21,923 nucleotides of DNA from Cochliopodium minus (taxonomy: Eukaryota; Discosea; Himatismenida; Cochliopodiidae). Positions 7,979 through 18,464 of this stretch are shown in pieces (the stretch's first letter is position 1; the number at the start of each line of letters is the position of its first letter). The notes under the pieces were generated by a model, which was not told where the DNA came from, ran no database searches, and saw only the letters and a program-made list of their open reading frames with translations. The translations under genes were made by a program, and so were the position numbers. The DNA lies in NCBI GenBank assembly GCA_024220525.1, contig JAMYWO010000461.1, positions 1-21,923 on the forward strand, read 5' to 3'.

Positions 7979-10900
7979 TTAATTTGTTTTCGCAACTAAT
8001 CTAACAAGGTTGAGTTTTGCAGAGTTGGGAAAGTTCTTCCTCTTTCTCTTCAAGCACAACAAAACAGTGTAAATTCTTTGTCTAACAATTACATGATAGT
8101 AAAGATGGTTGTTAGGGCTCCTACAAAAAAAAAAAAAATTAAAAATAAAAAAAAATTAATAAAAAATAAAAAATTAAAAAATTTAAAAAATTTAAAAAAT
8201 TTATAAAAATAGAAAATAAAAAAATATTTACCAATCTCTTAATATCTGGAAAGTTTTATACAGATAAAGTACAACGATTTGTACGGACTCCTTTTTTGCT
8301 CTCTCAAAGATTTGAGGAGGAGGAAACTTTATTTTGTGTTCATCTACACTCAAAGAGACGAGTTTTTTCAAGTTTCCAAAGTAAAGAGGCAACTGTGTCA
8401 GTTCATTGTTTTTAACAGAAAAATCATTCAAGTTTTGCAAATAACCTTTTTAAATAAAAAAATAATTTTTTATTATTTTTATTATTTTTTATTATTTTTT
8501 TTATTTTTTATTTATTTTATATTTATTATATTTATTATTTTTATTATTTTTATTATTTTTATTTTTATTATTTTTTACATTTTTTACATTTTTTTAATTT
8601 TTATATTTTTCTTATTTATTTTTTTTATCAAATTTATCAAATTTATTTTTTTATTTTTTATATTTATTTTGTTAATTTTTTTTTATTATATTATTTTTAT
8701 TATTTTTATTATTTTTATTATTTTTATTATTTTTATTATTTTTATTATTTTTTAAATTTTTATATTTTTTATTTTATATTTTATATTTTATATTTTTATT
8801 TTTTATTTTTATTTTTTTTACCTATTTGCAAGGGAATCTCAGAAAGCTTGTTGTTGTTGAGGTGGAGGAGATTGAGGTCTTTGAGGTAACCTATGTGTCC
8901 AGGCAAAGATGTCAAATTGTTGCTTGACAAAACCAATTTTTTCAGTTTGTTCAGATAAGCAATGTGAGCTGGCAATTCCTTTGTAAAAATGAAGTTTAAT
9001 TTTAATCAATTTTTTATTTTGTTTTTGTTTTTGGTTTTTTCATTATTTTTTATTTTAAATTTTTTATCATTTTATTTTTATTTTTTATTTTATAATTTTT
9101 TAACATTTTATTTTTATTTTTATTTTTATTTTTATTTTTATTATTTTATTTTTATTTTATTTTTATTTTTATTTTTATTTTTTATTTTTATTTTTATTTT
9201 TATTTTTATTTTTATTTTTATTTTTATTATTTTATTTTTATTTTTATTTTTATTTTTTGCTAATTATTCTTATTTTCGTTTTTATTTTTAATTTTTTTAT
9301 TTTAAAAAAATTAATTTTATTTTTTATTTTTTATTTTTATATTTTTAACTTATTTTGTTTTTGTTTTTAATTTTTTCATTATTATTTTCATTTTTTAATT
9401 TTTTATTTTTATATTTTTTTGATAATTATTTTTATTTTCACTTTTCATTTTTTTATTTTTAGTTTTTTATTTATGATTATTTTAAAAAATGTTTTACCAA
9501 CATTCCATTCTCCTCCAAATTCAAGTATTTCAAAGTAGAACAACGAACAATCTGAAGAGGAAATTTAACAAAATTATTTTGAGACAAATTCAACTCCACC
9601 AAAAATTTGAGGGAAGAAAAATTGTTAGGCAAAGTGTCCAATCCGTTCCCTGATAAGTTGAGAACCACGAGAAGACTTAAGTTGGTGATCTGTGGTGGAA
9701 TCGTTTTGAGATCGTTGTTTGCCAAACTTAGAATTTCCACCTTTACGTTTTTTTCCAATTCTTTTTGAGGGTATGCTCCTATTATTTTTATTTTTATTTT
9801 ATCATTTTTGGTTTAATTTCTTTTTTTTTATTTATTATTTTTTATTTTTTATTTAATTAAATTTTTTTATTTTTAAAATTATTTTTATTTATTATTTTTA
9901 ATTTTTTGTATTTTATTTTTATTTTTTAAATTATATTCTATTTATTTTATTTTAATAATATTTTTATCATTTTTTTTTGGTTTAATTTATTAATTTATTT
10001 CAAATTTTTTTGTTTTTATTTTTTTATTTTTTAAATTATTTTTATTTATTATTTTTAATTTTATTATTTTTAATTTTTATTTTTATTTTTTATTATTTTT
10101 ATTTTTATATTTTTAATTTTTTATTTTCTATTTTATTTTATTATTTTTTGTTTATTTTTTATTTTTTTTACCTTTGCATTTTTTACTGAGATCAAGTTTT
10201 TTCATTTTGCTCCTAAGATTCTCCTCTTCCTTCTCCTCCTTTTTAATGTTTGACTGAACCACAAAAATGGATTCTTGTTCCCTCTTCATTGTATCCGTGC
10301 CCAACTTCACCATTTCTAAATTTTTAAATTATTTAATTTTTATTTTAAAAAATAATAAATAAAAATAAATATTGAGAAAAAATAAAAATAAAAAATAAAA
10401 AATAAAAATAAAAAATAAATTATTTTGAAAAAAAAATTAATTAAAATAAAATCGAAAATTAATTAAATATTTACAATAAATAATTACCCTGAGCTTTTAT
10501 TCTTTCAGTTTTGGAAAGAGTGGCCATTTTGTCCTTTTTGACAGGCATGCTGTTCAGGGTGTTGAAGTTGTCCTGATTTGTCGGAATTAAAGGGGAATTT
10601 CTTTCCAAAAAAAAAAATTTAAAAAAATAAAAATAAAAAATAAAAATAAAAATAAAAAAATGAAAAAATAATAAAATATAAATTAAAAAAATATAAATTA
10701 AAAATTGTTTATTTTTTTTTACGAGATTTGAGGTGATATTTGGGGAGAGTTATGATTGATACTTTTGGATGTAACGAGAGGACTTTCAGTTATTAGGCTG
10801 TTTTTCTTCCTCTCTTCCTCCTCTCTTTGCCTGAAAAACAAATTAAAATGTAAATTAAAATAAAAAAAAAAAATAAAAAATAAAAAATAAAAAATAAAAA

Positions 10901-13900
10901 TAAAAAATAAAGTAATAATAAAAGGAATTTTAATTTTAAAAATCATACTTTTGTACTCTAATCTTCTCTTCTTCTTCTCTCTTCTTATTTTCCTCAAACT
11001 CTATCTTTTTCCTTCTTTTTTCTTCTTCCAATCTCCTCCTTTCTTCCTCCTCCCTCCTTTTTCTCTCCTCTTCTTCCCTCCTCTTTCTCTCTTCTTCCTC
11101 CCTTCTCCTCTTCTCTTCGTCTCTTGCTTTTTGAGTGTATTTCACTGCGCACAAACAAAACTTGACTATTTTCTTGTATTTCCTCCATTTTTTGAAGATT
11201 CTGTAATTCTTTTGGATGAATGTCGAACTTTTTTTGATTTTTCTATTTATAATTTAAAAAAACCATTATTTAAAAAAAAAAAAAATTTTTTTGATTAAAT
11301 TTTTAAAGAAAATAATTTAGAAAGTATGTTTGTCAATTAATAAAAAATAATCCAAAATGAAAATATTAAAGACTAAAAATTCGTTTAAAATAAAGTAAAA
11401 AAATAATGTCTTTGTTTGAAATAAATTTTAAAAAAAAATAACAAACGAAATAAAAACAAAAAAAAAAAAAGAGTTTTAAATGAAAAATAGATTATAATCT
11501 ATTTTTTTGTTACTTAAACTTTCTTCTGCAAATGAAAGAACGAACAAATTTTTGAACCATGACAGCATGCATAAAAAGAGAATCATTGAGTTTCTTTTCA
11601 ATAAGTTCAATGATGCCAGACTTCAAAAACAACTTTGTTTTTCCCAACCCATAATCCCCGCTCTTCAAAGAATCAATGCACCTCAAGATGTTTTGCGTTT
11701 CTTCTCTTAAGTCAGAGTTTTTGGAGGGATTGGTGTTGATGGCGGAGTATTTGTTGACAAAGTTCTCGTAAGACATGTTGAATGCCCATCCCAGTTTTCT
11801 TATTTTACATATGTCAAATATTCCTCCACATCTTCCAAAAAAAATGAAATTAATTGTTTTTATTTTCATTTTAATTTTTTTTAAAAAATTAAAAATTTTT
11901 TAAAAAAAATTTACATTTTTTTATTAATTTTGTTTATTTACCTCAATTGTCTTTCACAATTCTCAAAAATGAATCTGTTTGCAACTTTTTCATCATTTGG
12001 TTTTACCTTTGTTAAAAATGAAATGAATAAAATAAAAATAAAAAATTAATCAAAAAATCAAAAAATCCAAAATCAAATATAAAACTTAAATAAAATAAAT
12101 TTAAAAATAAAAAAAATAAAAAATAAAATATATATATCAAATAAAATATTTTGTTTACACATCTAATAAAGTTAGTATGTGTTGAAGAGATGGTGTTCAT
12201 CAAAAGGGCCAACTGTTCTTTAAACTGTTGGCCAAGGGAAACTTTTCTTTTGTTTCTGGACTCTTCGTTGTCGCTCACCACTTTTTGAAAAAGTGATTTC
12301 AAAAACCCGAACTTACTCTCAACTCCCAATTGTATCAAATCCAAGTTAATTGTGTCTTCGTTTTTCTTCAAAAAATCTTTGACCTTTTAAAATAATAAAA
12401 TTTAAAAAAATAAAAAATAAAAAATAAAAAAATAAAAAAATAAAAAAATAAAAAAAAAATAAAAAAAGTTGAAAATAAAATACAAAGTAAAAAACACTTT
12501 TACTTTGTATTCAACATCTCCTGCAAAATGCTTGATTACAAAAGAATCTTTGCTTCGCATTGGTTTGACAAAATGAGGATGTTTTGCGTGGTTTTGTGAA
12601 ACTTTCTCGAGAAAAGAAAAGTCAGTAGCATTAGGAAATCTACACTCCTCATCTAAAATAGAAAGAATTCCAAGTTTTTTTTCGATCAGCTCCAAGCAAA
12701 TTTTGTTATCAGAAAAACTTGAATAATTTTTTTTTTAAACATTTTTTTTTTAATATTTTTATTATTTAAAATTTTCGAAATTTTAATTTAAAAAAAATTT
12801 TAAATTTTTACGTGATAACGTCCCAAGGTATCTCCTCTTTTTTGTAAAGATCTTGTTCTGCTTCTATCAAATAATGAATGAAATGTTGCTGAAGTTTTTC
12901 ATTGGCATAGTTGATACTATCAAAAAGAAATTTGAAGAAATAAAAAATTTAAATAATAACAAAAAAAAATAAAAAAAATAAAATTAAAAATAAATTAAAA
13001 TAATAAAAATTTAATAAAATTAAAATCAAAAAAATTAAATTAAAAATAAATTGAAATAATAAAAAATTAAATTAAACAAACCAAAATTGTTCAAAAGAAT
13101 TTTCTTCAAAAATTTCAAAACCAAAAATATCAAGTACACCAATAAATTTGAGGTTTTCGTTGTTTTTCTCGTTTCTGGAGTCCAACACTAAGTTTATTTT
13201 TTCTACTAACCAATTAAACAAGTTGGAGTAGATAAGTTTTGCCAATGAATCTCTTGTGGAGACTGCCTCATTCAATGACAAAGGAAGAGTGTAAACAGTA
13301 CCACCTTTTTAAAAAATTTGAAAATTAAAGTTAAAATATAAAAATTAAAATCAATTAACACAGTAAATAAAAAATAAAAACAAAAACGATTAAAATAAAA
13401 TAAAATAATCAAATTTGAATAAAATTAAAAATAATAAAATGAACAATAAAAAAAAATATTAACCTTTTCTGGTATCCAATCTCTTGAAGGTCAAAGACAA
13501 ATTGAGCATATCAACAGTGGAACCCATCAAATCGGCACAAGTCTTCAAAACATCCAAATTGGAGATTTTGATCTTAGGAGAGGTCTTAGAGGAGCTGCCA
13601 CCCTGCTTAATCTCCTCAAACTGAACATTACCCAAAAGAAGGAAAGCGGATAATAAGCGGAATATATTGGAAATTTCCGACGGTTTGAATTCGAGAAGGG
13701 TGAACGCTTGCTCGACTCTTTGGAAGTCTCCCACTTCGTCGAAACCTTCTTCTTCTATCGTCATACACTTTCCTTGTTTAAGGTAGTAGTAATTTTCTGC
13801 TGGCATTAGGAAGAGTTCTTTTTTAAGTTTTTCTGAAGCTCCAGAGCAAAGTTGGTAAAAGATATGGTAATTTCTTTGGAATTTAAGAATAAAAATTTAG

Positions 13901-14989
13901 TTTTATTTTAATTATTTTATTTTATTTTATTTTATTTTAATTATTTTAATTATAAACTATTTTATTTTATTTTTATTTATTTTTATTTTTATTGATTTAC
14001 CTTTCATTTAAAGTTTGAAATACCAGTCTTGATTTCTCCAAAAGATAAGTTTGGATATTGGCTCCACATATCCTAAAGTTTTTGTCGAAATAAACAGAAA
14101 CATATTTACCTTTATAAAAATATATATAAAATTAAAATTAAAAATTGAAATCTATGAAAGGAAAAACAAAAAGAAAAAATTGAAATATGGAAAATAGAAA
14201 AAAACTATTTACCAAATCTGGAAGAATTGTTGTTTCTTATTGTCTTTGCATTTCCGAACGCCTCCAAGATTGGATTTGCAGAAAGGATTTTGTCTTCTAT
14301 GTGCCCCAAGTTTCCTCCAGATGATTTGCTCATCTCTCCTAAAAATCTCAGAATCAATTTTGTGTTTTCTGTTTTGCCTTTGAGAATTTAAAAAAAGATA
14401 GGTTTGAAATGATAATTCAAATCAAAATTATTTTATTTTATTTTTTACCTGATCCAGATTCTCCACTGATGACAACACTATGATGATGATTATATAGATT
14501 TATATTTTAGATTTGATTGAATTTAAAGTTTACCTTTGCGACTACATCCCAAAAATAATTAGATGAGAGTTATTATGTATCATTTATTTTAATTATGATT
14601 TAATTTTATAGTTTAATAATCTTCAATTTATATGTTAGAATTAAATATATTTTTACTTTCTGATTATTTCTCATTTGTCTGTATGCTAGATCACTTTATA
14701 TATATTTTAATGTCAAATATAATACGTTATTTTATTCATTTTATATTTACGCAATCGCAAAAATATGAGGAGGATTATCTGTCAACTCTTTATTCTTTTT
14801 ATATCTTTCCAATATATCGTTATTATAGATGGGCAGTTTCTTATATGGATTGATAGATATGAGGGTAGTTGATACATAAGTGTAAATTTGGTCTTTCAAG
14901 TATCTGTTATTGACATTATTCAAAATAGACTCTTCATTCATGTTTTCCAAATGAACCATATCCTCTATGCAAGAATTATTGTTTTCCAT
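7979..14989 (-). CDS. Myosin heavy chain with IQ motifs, charged helix and leucine-rich-repeat tail
   Basis: Actin-based motor fused to an LRR tail. Minus-strand exons: 14989-14751, 14693-14657, 14541-14534, 14477-14449, 14377-14213, 14109-14001, 13873-13464, 13304-13082, 12916-12812, 12717-12504, 12383-12159, 12006-11942, 11831-11514, 11242-10949, 10830-10723, 10600-10488, 10315-10172, 9778-9498, 8978-8822, 8445-8232, 8120-7979. They sum to 3600 nt and give 1199 residues; all 20 junctions keep phase. Motor (1-695): GESGSGKT (100-107), NNNSSRFG (153-160), LDIFGFE (390-396), FIRCVKPN (585-592). The TEDS-rule position, 16 residues before DSLAK, is Thr335. Two IQ-like motifs lie near 697-715 and 724-738. 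An Arg/Glu-rich 8-residue-periodic helix spans 755-824, a linker with Pro/Ser 825-930, LRRs about 935-1125 (LxxLxLxxNxLxxLP), then a basic C-terminus. No MyTH4, FERM, SH3 or class-II rod. Start chosen at the ATG before SCIEDMVHL; in-frame ATGs at 15016 and 15049 would add up to 20 residues. Confidence 0.9.
8446..8821. repeat. A/T microsatellite-filled intron 19 of the myosin gene
   Basis: 376-nt intron. On the plus strand it is dominated by ttattattttta-type and attattttt (period 9) repeats, best seen at about 8688-8752. There is no coding signal; plus-strand frames here translate into Ile/Phe/Tyr runs. Confidence 0.85.
8979..9497. repeat. A/T microsatellite-filled intron 18 of the myosin gene
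   Basis: 519-nt intron, the longest in the gene, made mostly of tttttatttttat (period 6) repeats, best seen at 9110-9255. It separates two LRR-coding exons at a phase-0 junction. No gene is seen inside. Confidence 0.85.
9779..10171. repeat. A/T-rich intron 17 of the myosin gene
   Basis: 393-nt intron of degenerate tttttatttt repeats, between the exon that ends [10 protein letters not shown] and the first full LRR exon. No coding signal was seen on either strand. Confidence 0.85.
10949..11149 (-). repeat. Purine-rich repeat encoding the Arg/Glu helix of the myosin
   Basis: About 200 bp of almost pure purine on the coding strand, with a 24-base period that encodes EEEERKRR-type octads. The plus strand is a polypyrimidine run and produces unlikely Ser/Phe/Leu/Pro-rich frames, which are shadows. 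Confidence 0.85.
14534..14541 (-). other. 8-nt micro-exon in the myosin gene
   Basis: TCGCAAAG lies between acceptor GATGTAG and donor GTAAAC. It encodes Ser93, Gln94 and two bases of Ser95, just before the P-loop strand [12 protein letters not shown]. Without it the exons on either side are out of frame; with it the expected myosin motif (N/S)QS(I/V) is restored. Confidence 0.85.
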
Positions 14990-15146
14990 TTTTTTTTTTT
15001 CAAGATCAAATCTCATTAAGAAAATTATTTTAGAAAGAAAAACATTCAATTCAATTGTAAACTGTACCTTTCATTCAATGAAGGAAAGAAATTTATAATT
15101 TATGAGATGATTTTATTTTTACAACAAAATTTTTTTTCAGCAAAGT

Positions 15147-17974
15147 TTATTTCTTTTGCATCTCAACTGAAATACCTGAAATCATCTTTCTTATCTTCTC
15201 TCTCACTCTCCAAATAAAGAAAGAAATGATTGCTATGACAATAATGGAACCTCCAACAACCCCAAAAACTATTCCGACAATCACCCCACTCGAAAGACCT
15301 TTACAATTTCCTCCCAATGTTGAAGAAAGTGAAACAGAAAGAGTACCTTGTTGATTGTTGACTGTAGATACAATTTTATCACATTTGTTGTTTTTGTATG
15401 TTGGTTTCACACTAAATTGAGAGTTGTTAAATTCAAGTTTTTCAGAGCCTTTATTTTAAAATTAAAAACAATTTAAAAATATAAAATTAAAACTAAAGTA
15501 ATCAAACAAAAAAAGTATTACAATTATATGAAATCAAAGAAAGAGATTTGTTTCCATTTTCAAGTTTTTGATTAAGAACCAAACTAATATTTCCATTTAA
15601 CGTGACACATCCAGAAACATCAACCTTACCACTTTTTGTAAAATCTGAAACAACAAAAATAATAGATGAATTTGATGTTTGGTCGAAATTTCCAAAGACT
15701 AAAATCGATGATCCACTCAATGTAACTGTTTTTGTTACAGTTAAATTTCCCCCAATAGTTACTGTTGTTTGATTCAAAGTTATGGGTTGAGAAATAGTGG
15801 TGGTAACATTGGAAAAAAGAGGTTGAAAAATATATCCCCAAACATTATCTTTCAAAATACAAGATATGTTGAATTGAGATGCATCAACTTCAATGCCTTA
15901 AAACAGAAATAAAAAAATAAAGAATTAAACTTTATTTTATCAAAAAAAAAAAACTTAATTATTTACCACTTTTCGCACAGTTTTGACAATTTGGTACTTT
16001 GTAAAGGCAAGTGAATGTTGATGGAGATATAGTAGTAGGAAATAAAGTAGAAGGTGTTGTCGAAGGCTCCCCTGTGGATGGAATTAAAGTGGAAGGAGTA
16101 AGAGTAGATGGTTCTGTTGTTGATGGAACTAAAGTGGATGGAGGGATTGTTGATGGAGTAAGAGTAGATGGTGAAGTTGAAGGACATACACAAACTCCAT
16201 AACTAAAAGGATATTCTTTTAAAAATAATTTTGAATTTTAAATTTAGATGTAAAGAGAATACAAAAGATTACCAGTCAATAAATTGTTCCCAGCCCAAAT
16301 AGTTTGATCAAAAGTTAAAACACTAGAATAAAGATCAATACAATTCAGTCCAACAGGTAAAGTTCCATCGCTACAATTACCAAAGTTATTTGCTGAAGCA
16401 GGGTAACTACTTGTAGAATTATCGTAGTAAACATTGGAGATTGTGCAATTTCCATCAGCAATTGAAACTTGGCCCAAAGAAGATCCGATATTGGTTCCAT
16501 TAAAAATATTTGAAGAATAACTGTTTTGGAATGCCAAAAAATTATTTGGATCAGTATTCACTTGACCAATTAATCCTCCAAGTGTTGATCCTGATACGTT
16601 AGCTCTTGAGTAAGTGTTATTTACAACACATGGTCCTCCTATTTAAAAAAGTTTAAGCCGAGAAAATCACATTTAAAAAACAAAAAATTTACCATATAAG
16701 CAGAAAAAATACCCAATAAAACCACCTACACTAGTTCCTCCCTGTACTGAAACAGAAGACTTTACGTAACAATTTGATATCCTAAAAATTTCGCGAAAAG
16801 TTTAAATACTTTTAAATTAAAAAAATTTGAAATGTGAAATTACGAGGATTCTTGCGCACTACCAAATACTATTCAAAAATCAAATTAATTAACAATTTAA
16901 TTTTAAAAAAAAAATTACATCCACCAGTATGAGTCCCAGAATTAAAAACTACTCCTTTAAAAATATTTTCATGATTAATTAAAATTTGGGTTTTTATTTA
17001 GATTACCATTTCTAACACCACAATTTGTGGTTCCAGCTCCATAATTAGTACCAGATAAACCTCCTGCCAAAAAAAATCAGAATGATTTTCAGGTTAAAAG
17101 AATTTTACCAACTCTGAACCCTCCATTAACAATTATAATACTTTGATTTGAAGGAAAACCAAGATTATGACAATTAGTCAAATTTCCTCCAATAATTTGT
17201 CTAATAATAATGAATTTTGTATTGAAGAAATTATATTTACAAAATATTTATATTTACCCAATAATTCCCCCAATAGCAGCTGTATTTTGATTTTTTATGA
17301 AATTTAAATAATAAATTAATATTGTCTTCAAATTATAGTTTTTTGTAAATATATTTACTATGAGATGGAGCATTTACTATTGAATTTTGTACAAAGATAT
17401 TTGAGAGCAAATTTCCAGTGAAATAACCAATCAAAGCTCCAGCAAAATCCATATTTACATTGATAATGTTGCTTATTGTGGGTGATGTTGTATTCATCAA
17501 AATATCTCTCACTATACAGCTCCCACAAAATCCAAATAGAGCTCCAACATAATCATTTGAAGTAGTTGAAGTTATATTCACATTCAAAAAGGTAAGATTC
17601 ATCACTCTCGCTGATTTCCCATTTCCAAATAAACCCAAATATGAAGTATTTCCAACAAGGGTATAATTAATTATGGAAAATCCTTGTCCATCAAATGTAC
17701 CTTATCATTTATAAAGTATTTTTGAAAGATATAAATTTTAAATATTTCTGAAACTTTGAAATTTCTTATATTTTTTTAAACCTTGAAAATAGATCGTAGT
17801 ATTCCCAAATGTATAGATATTATTGTATCCTGTGCAATCTATATTATTTGTAAGGGAATAATATACAGTCAAATTGTTAGTAATAATGTTTCCTAAAGAA
17901 GCACAATCTGATATGTTAATATTCTGTCCAAAAACAATTGAAATCAAAAAAATACAAAACAATAGTTTTAACAT
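15147..17974 (-). CDS. Type I surface protein with GLUG-like repeats, Pro/Ser/Thr stalk and C-terminal membrane anchor
   Basis: No specific family name is claimed. Minus-strand exons: 17974-17782, 17700-17359, 17279-17258, 17200-17109, 17063-17007, 16954-16919, 16868-16844, 16781-16693, 16638-16273, 16215-15967, 15896-15522, 15448-15147. They sum to 2148 nt and give 715 residues, all junctions in phase. A signal peptide (MLKLLFCIFLISIVFG) comes first. Residues about 60-410 hold repeats such as YLGLFG, YVGALFG, AAIGGIIG, VGGFIGY and TLGGLIGQ, resembling GLUG-type repeats of adhesins and predicted to form a beta-solenoid. A threonine/serine/proline stalk of PST units follows at about 417-475, then a Thr-rich beta domain with many N-glycosylation sequons. 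One transmembrane helix (about 670-695) and a short basic tail end it. Exons of 22, 25 and 36 nt occur. It is probably an adhesion or sensing protein; this is inferred from architecture. Confidence 0.88.
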
Positions 17975-18464
17975 TCTCCAATTGTAAATTCGGCTTTAGT
18001 ATTTTTTTATAAAATTGATCAAAATGAATTAAATTTCTTAAAAAAAGTTGAATCTTGCTGTTGATGAATATTATAAGATTTTACCAAAATGTTTAATTGT
18101 AATCATAAATTTTTTTTTGATTTGTTGTCAAATTTATATCGTTAAAAATCCAAAATACTAAGAAGAATTCATTTTGTATTCCTCAATTAAATTAAAAGAG
18201 AATGAGATCTCAAAGAATTATATATTAAAAAAAAAATCTCAATTTTATTTTTTTTATTTATAATATTGAAGAGGAAATTAAAATGTTGAGTAATTTCTTC
18301 AAACTTTGATTTTTTTGAAAAAAATTCTTATTGAAGACTATTGGCCGATACGATAGCATATTCAATGATGGATCAAAGTTCTTTTTCAGAACTTTTTTTA
18401 ATAATTTGAAAATGGACCAAAAAAATCATTTAATATTTAATTTAAATAATAAATATAAAAAAAA
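17975..18464. promoter_or_regulatory. Divergent intergenic region between two surface-protein genes
   Basis: 490 bp between the start codons of the GLUG-like gene (minus) and the PstS-like/7TM receptor gene (plus). It is AT-rich, with a less biased island at about 18330-18400 (ggccgatacgatagc). No gene or RNA was recognised and no core promoter motif can be named. Each start is preceded by an A-rich stretch. Confidence 0.6.

Noticed and set aside
8279-9291. Plus-strand open frames made of Phe/Ile/Tyr/Leu runs
   Set aside because: They arise from poly-T microsatellites in myosin introns and from antisense of LRR exons; there is no family signal.
9498-10600. Treating the LRR exons as an independent LRR gene starting at the ATG in exon 10315-10172
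   Set aside because: A splice acceptor (ATTTAG) lies directly before that ATG, the phase joins perfectly to 10488, and no intergenic gap or upstream stop separates it from the myosin exons.
10951-11298. Plus-strand Ser/Phe/Leu/Pro-rich frame and a second minus-strand Glu/Arg/Lys-rich frame at 10994-11188
   Set aside because: Shadows of the purine-rich exon encoding the myosin charged helix.
16011-16202. Plus-strand frame with repeated Val-Asp-Gly units
   Set aside because: Antisense of the Pro-Ser-Thr stalk in the GLUG-like gene, whose frame joins its neighbours in phase.
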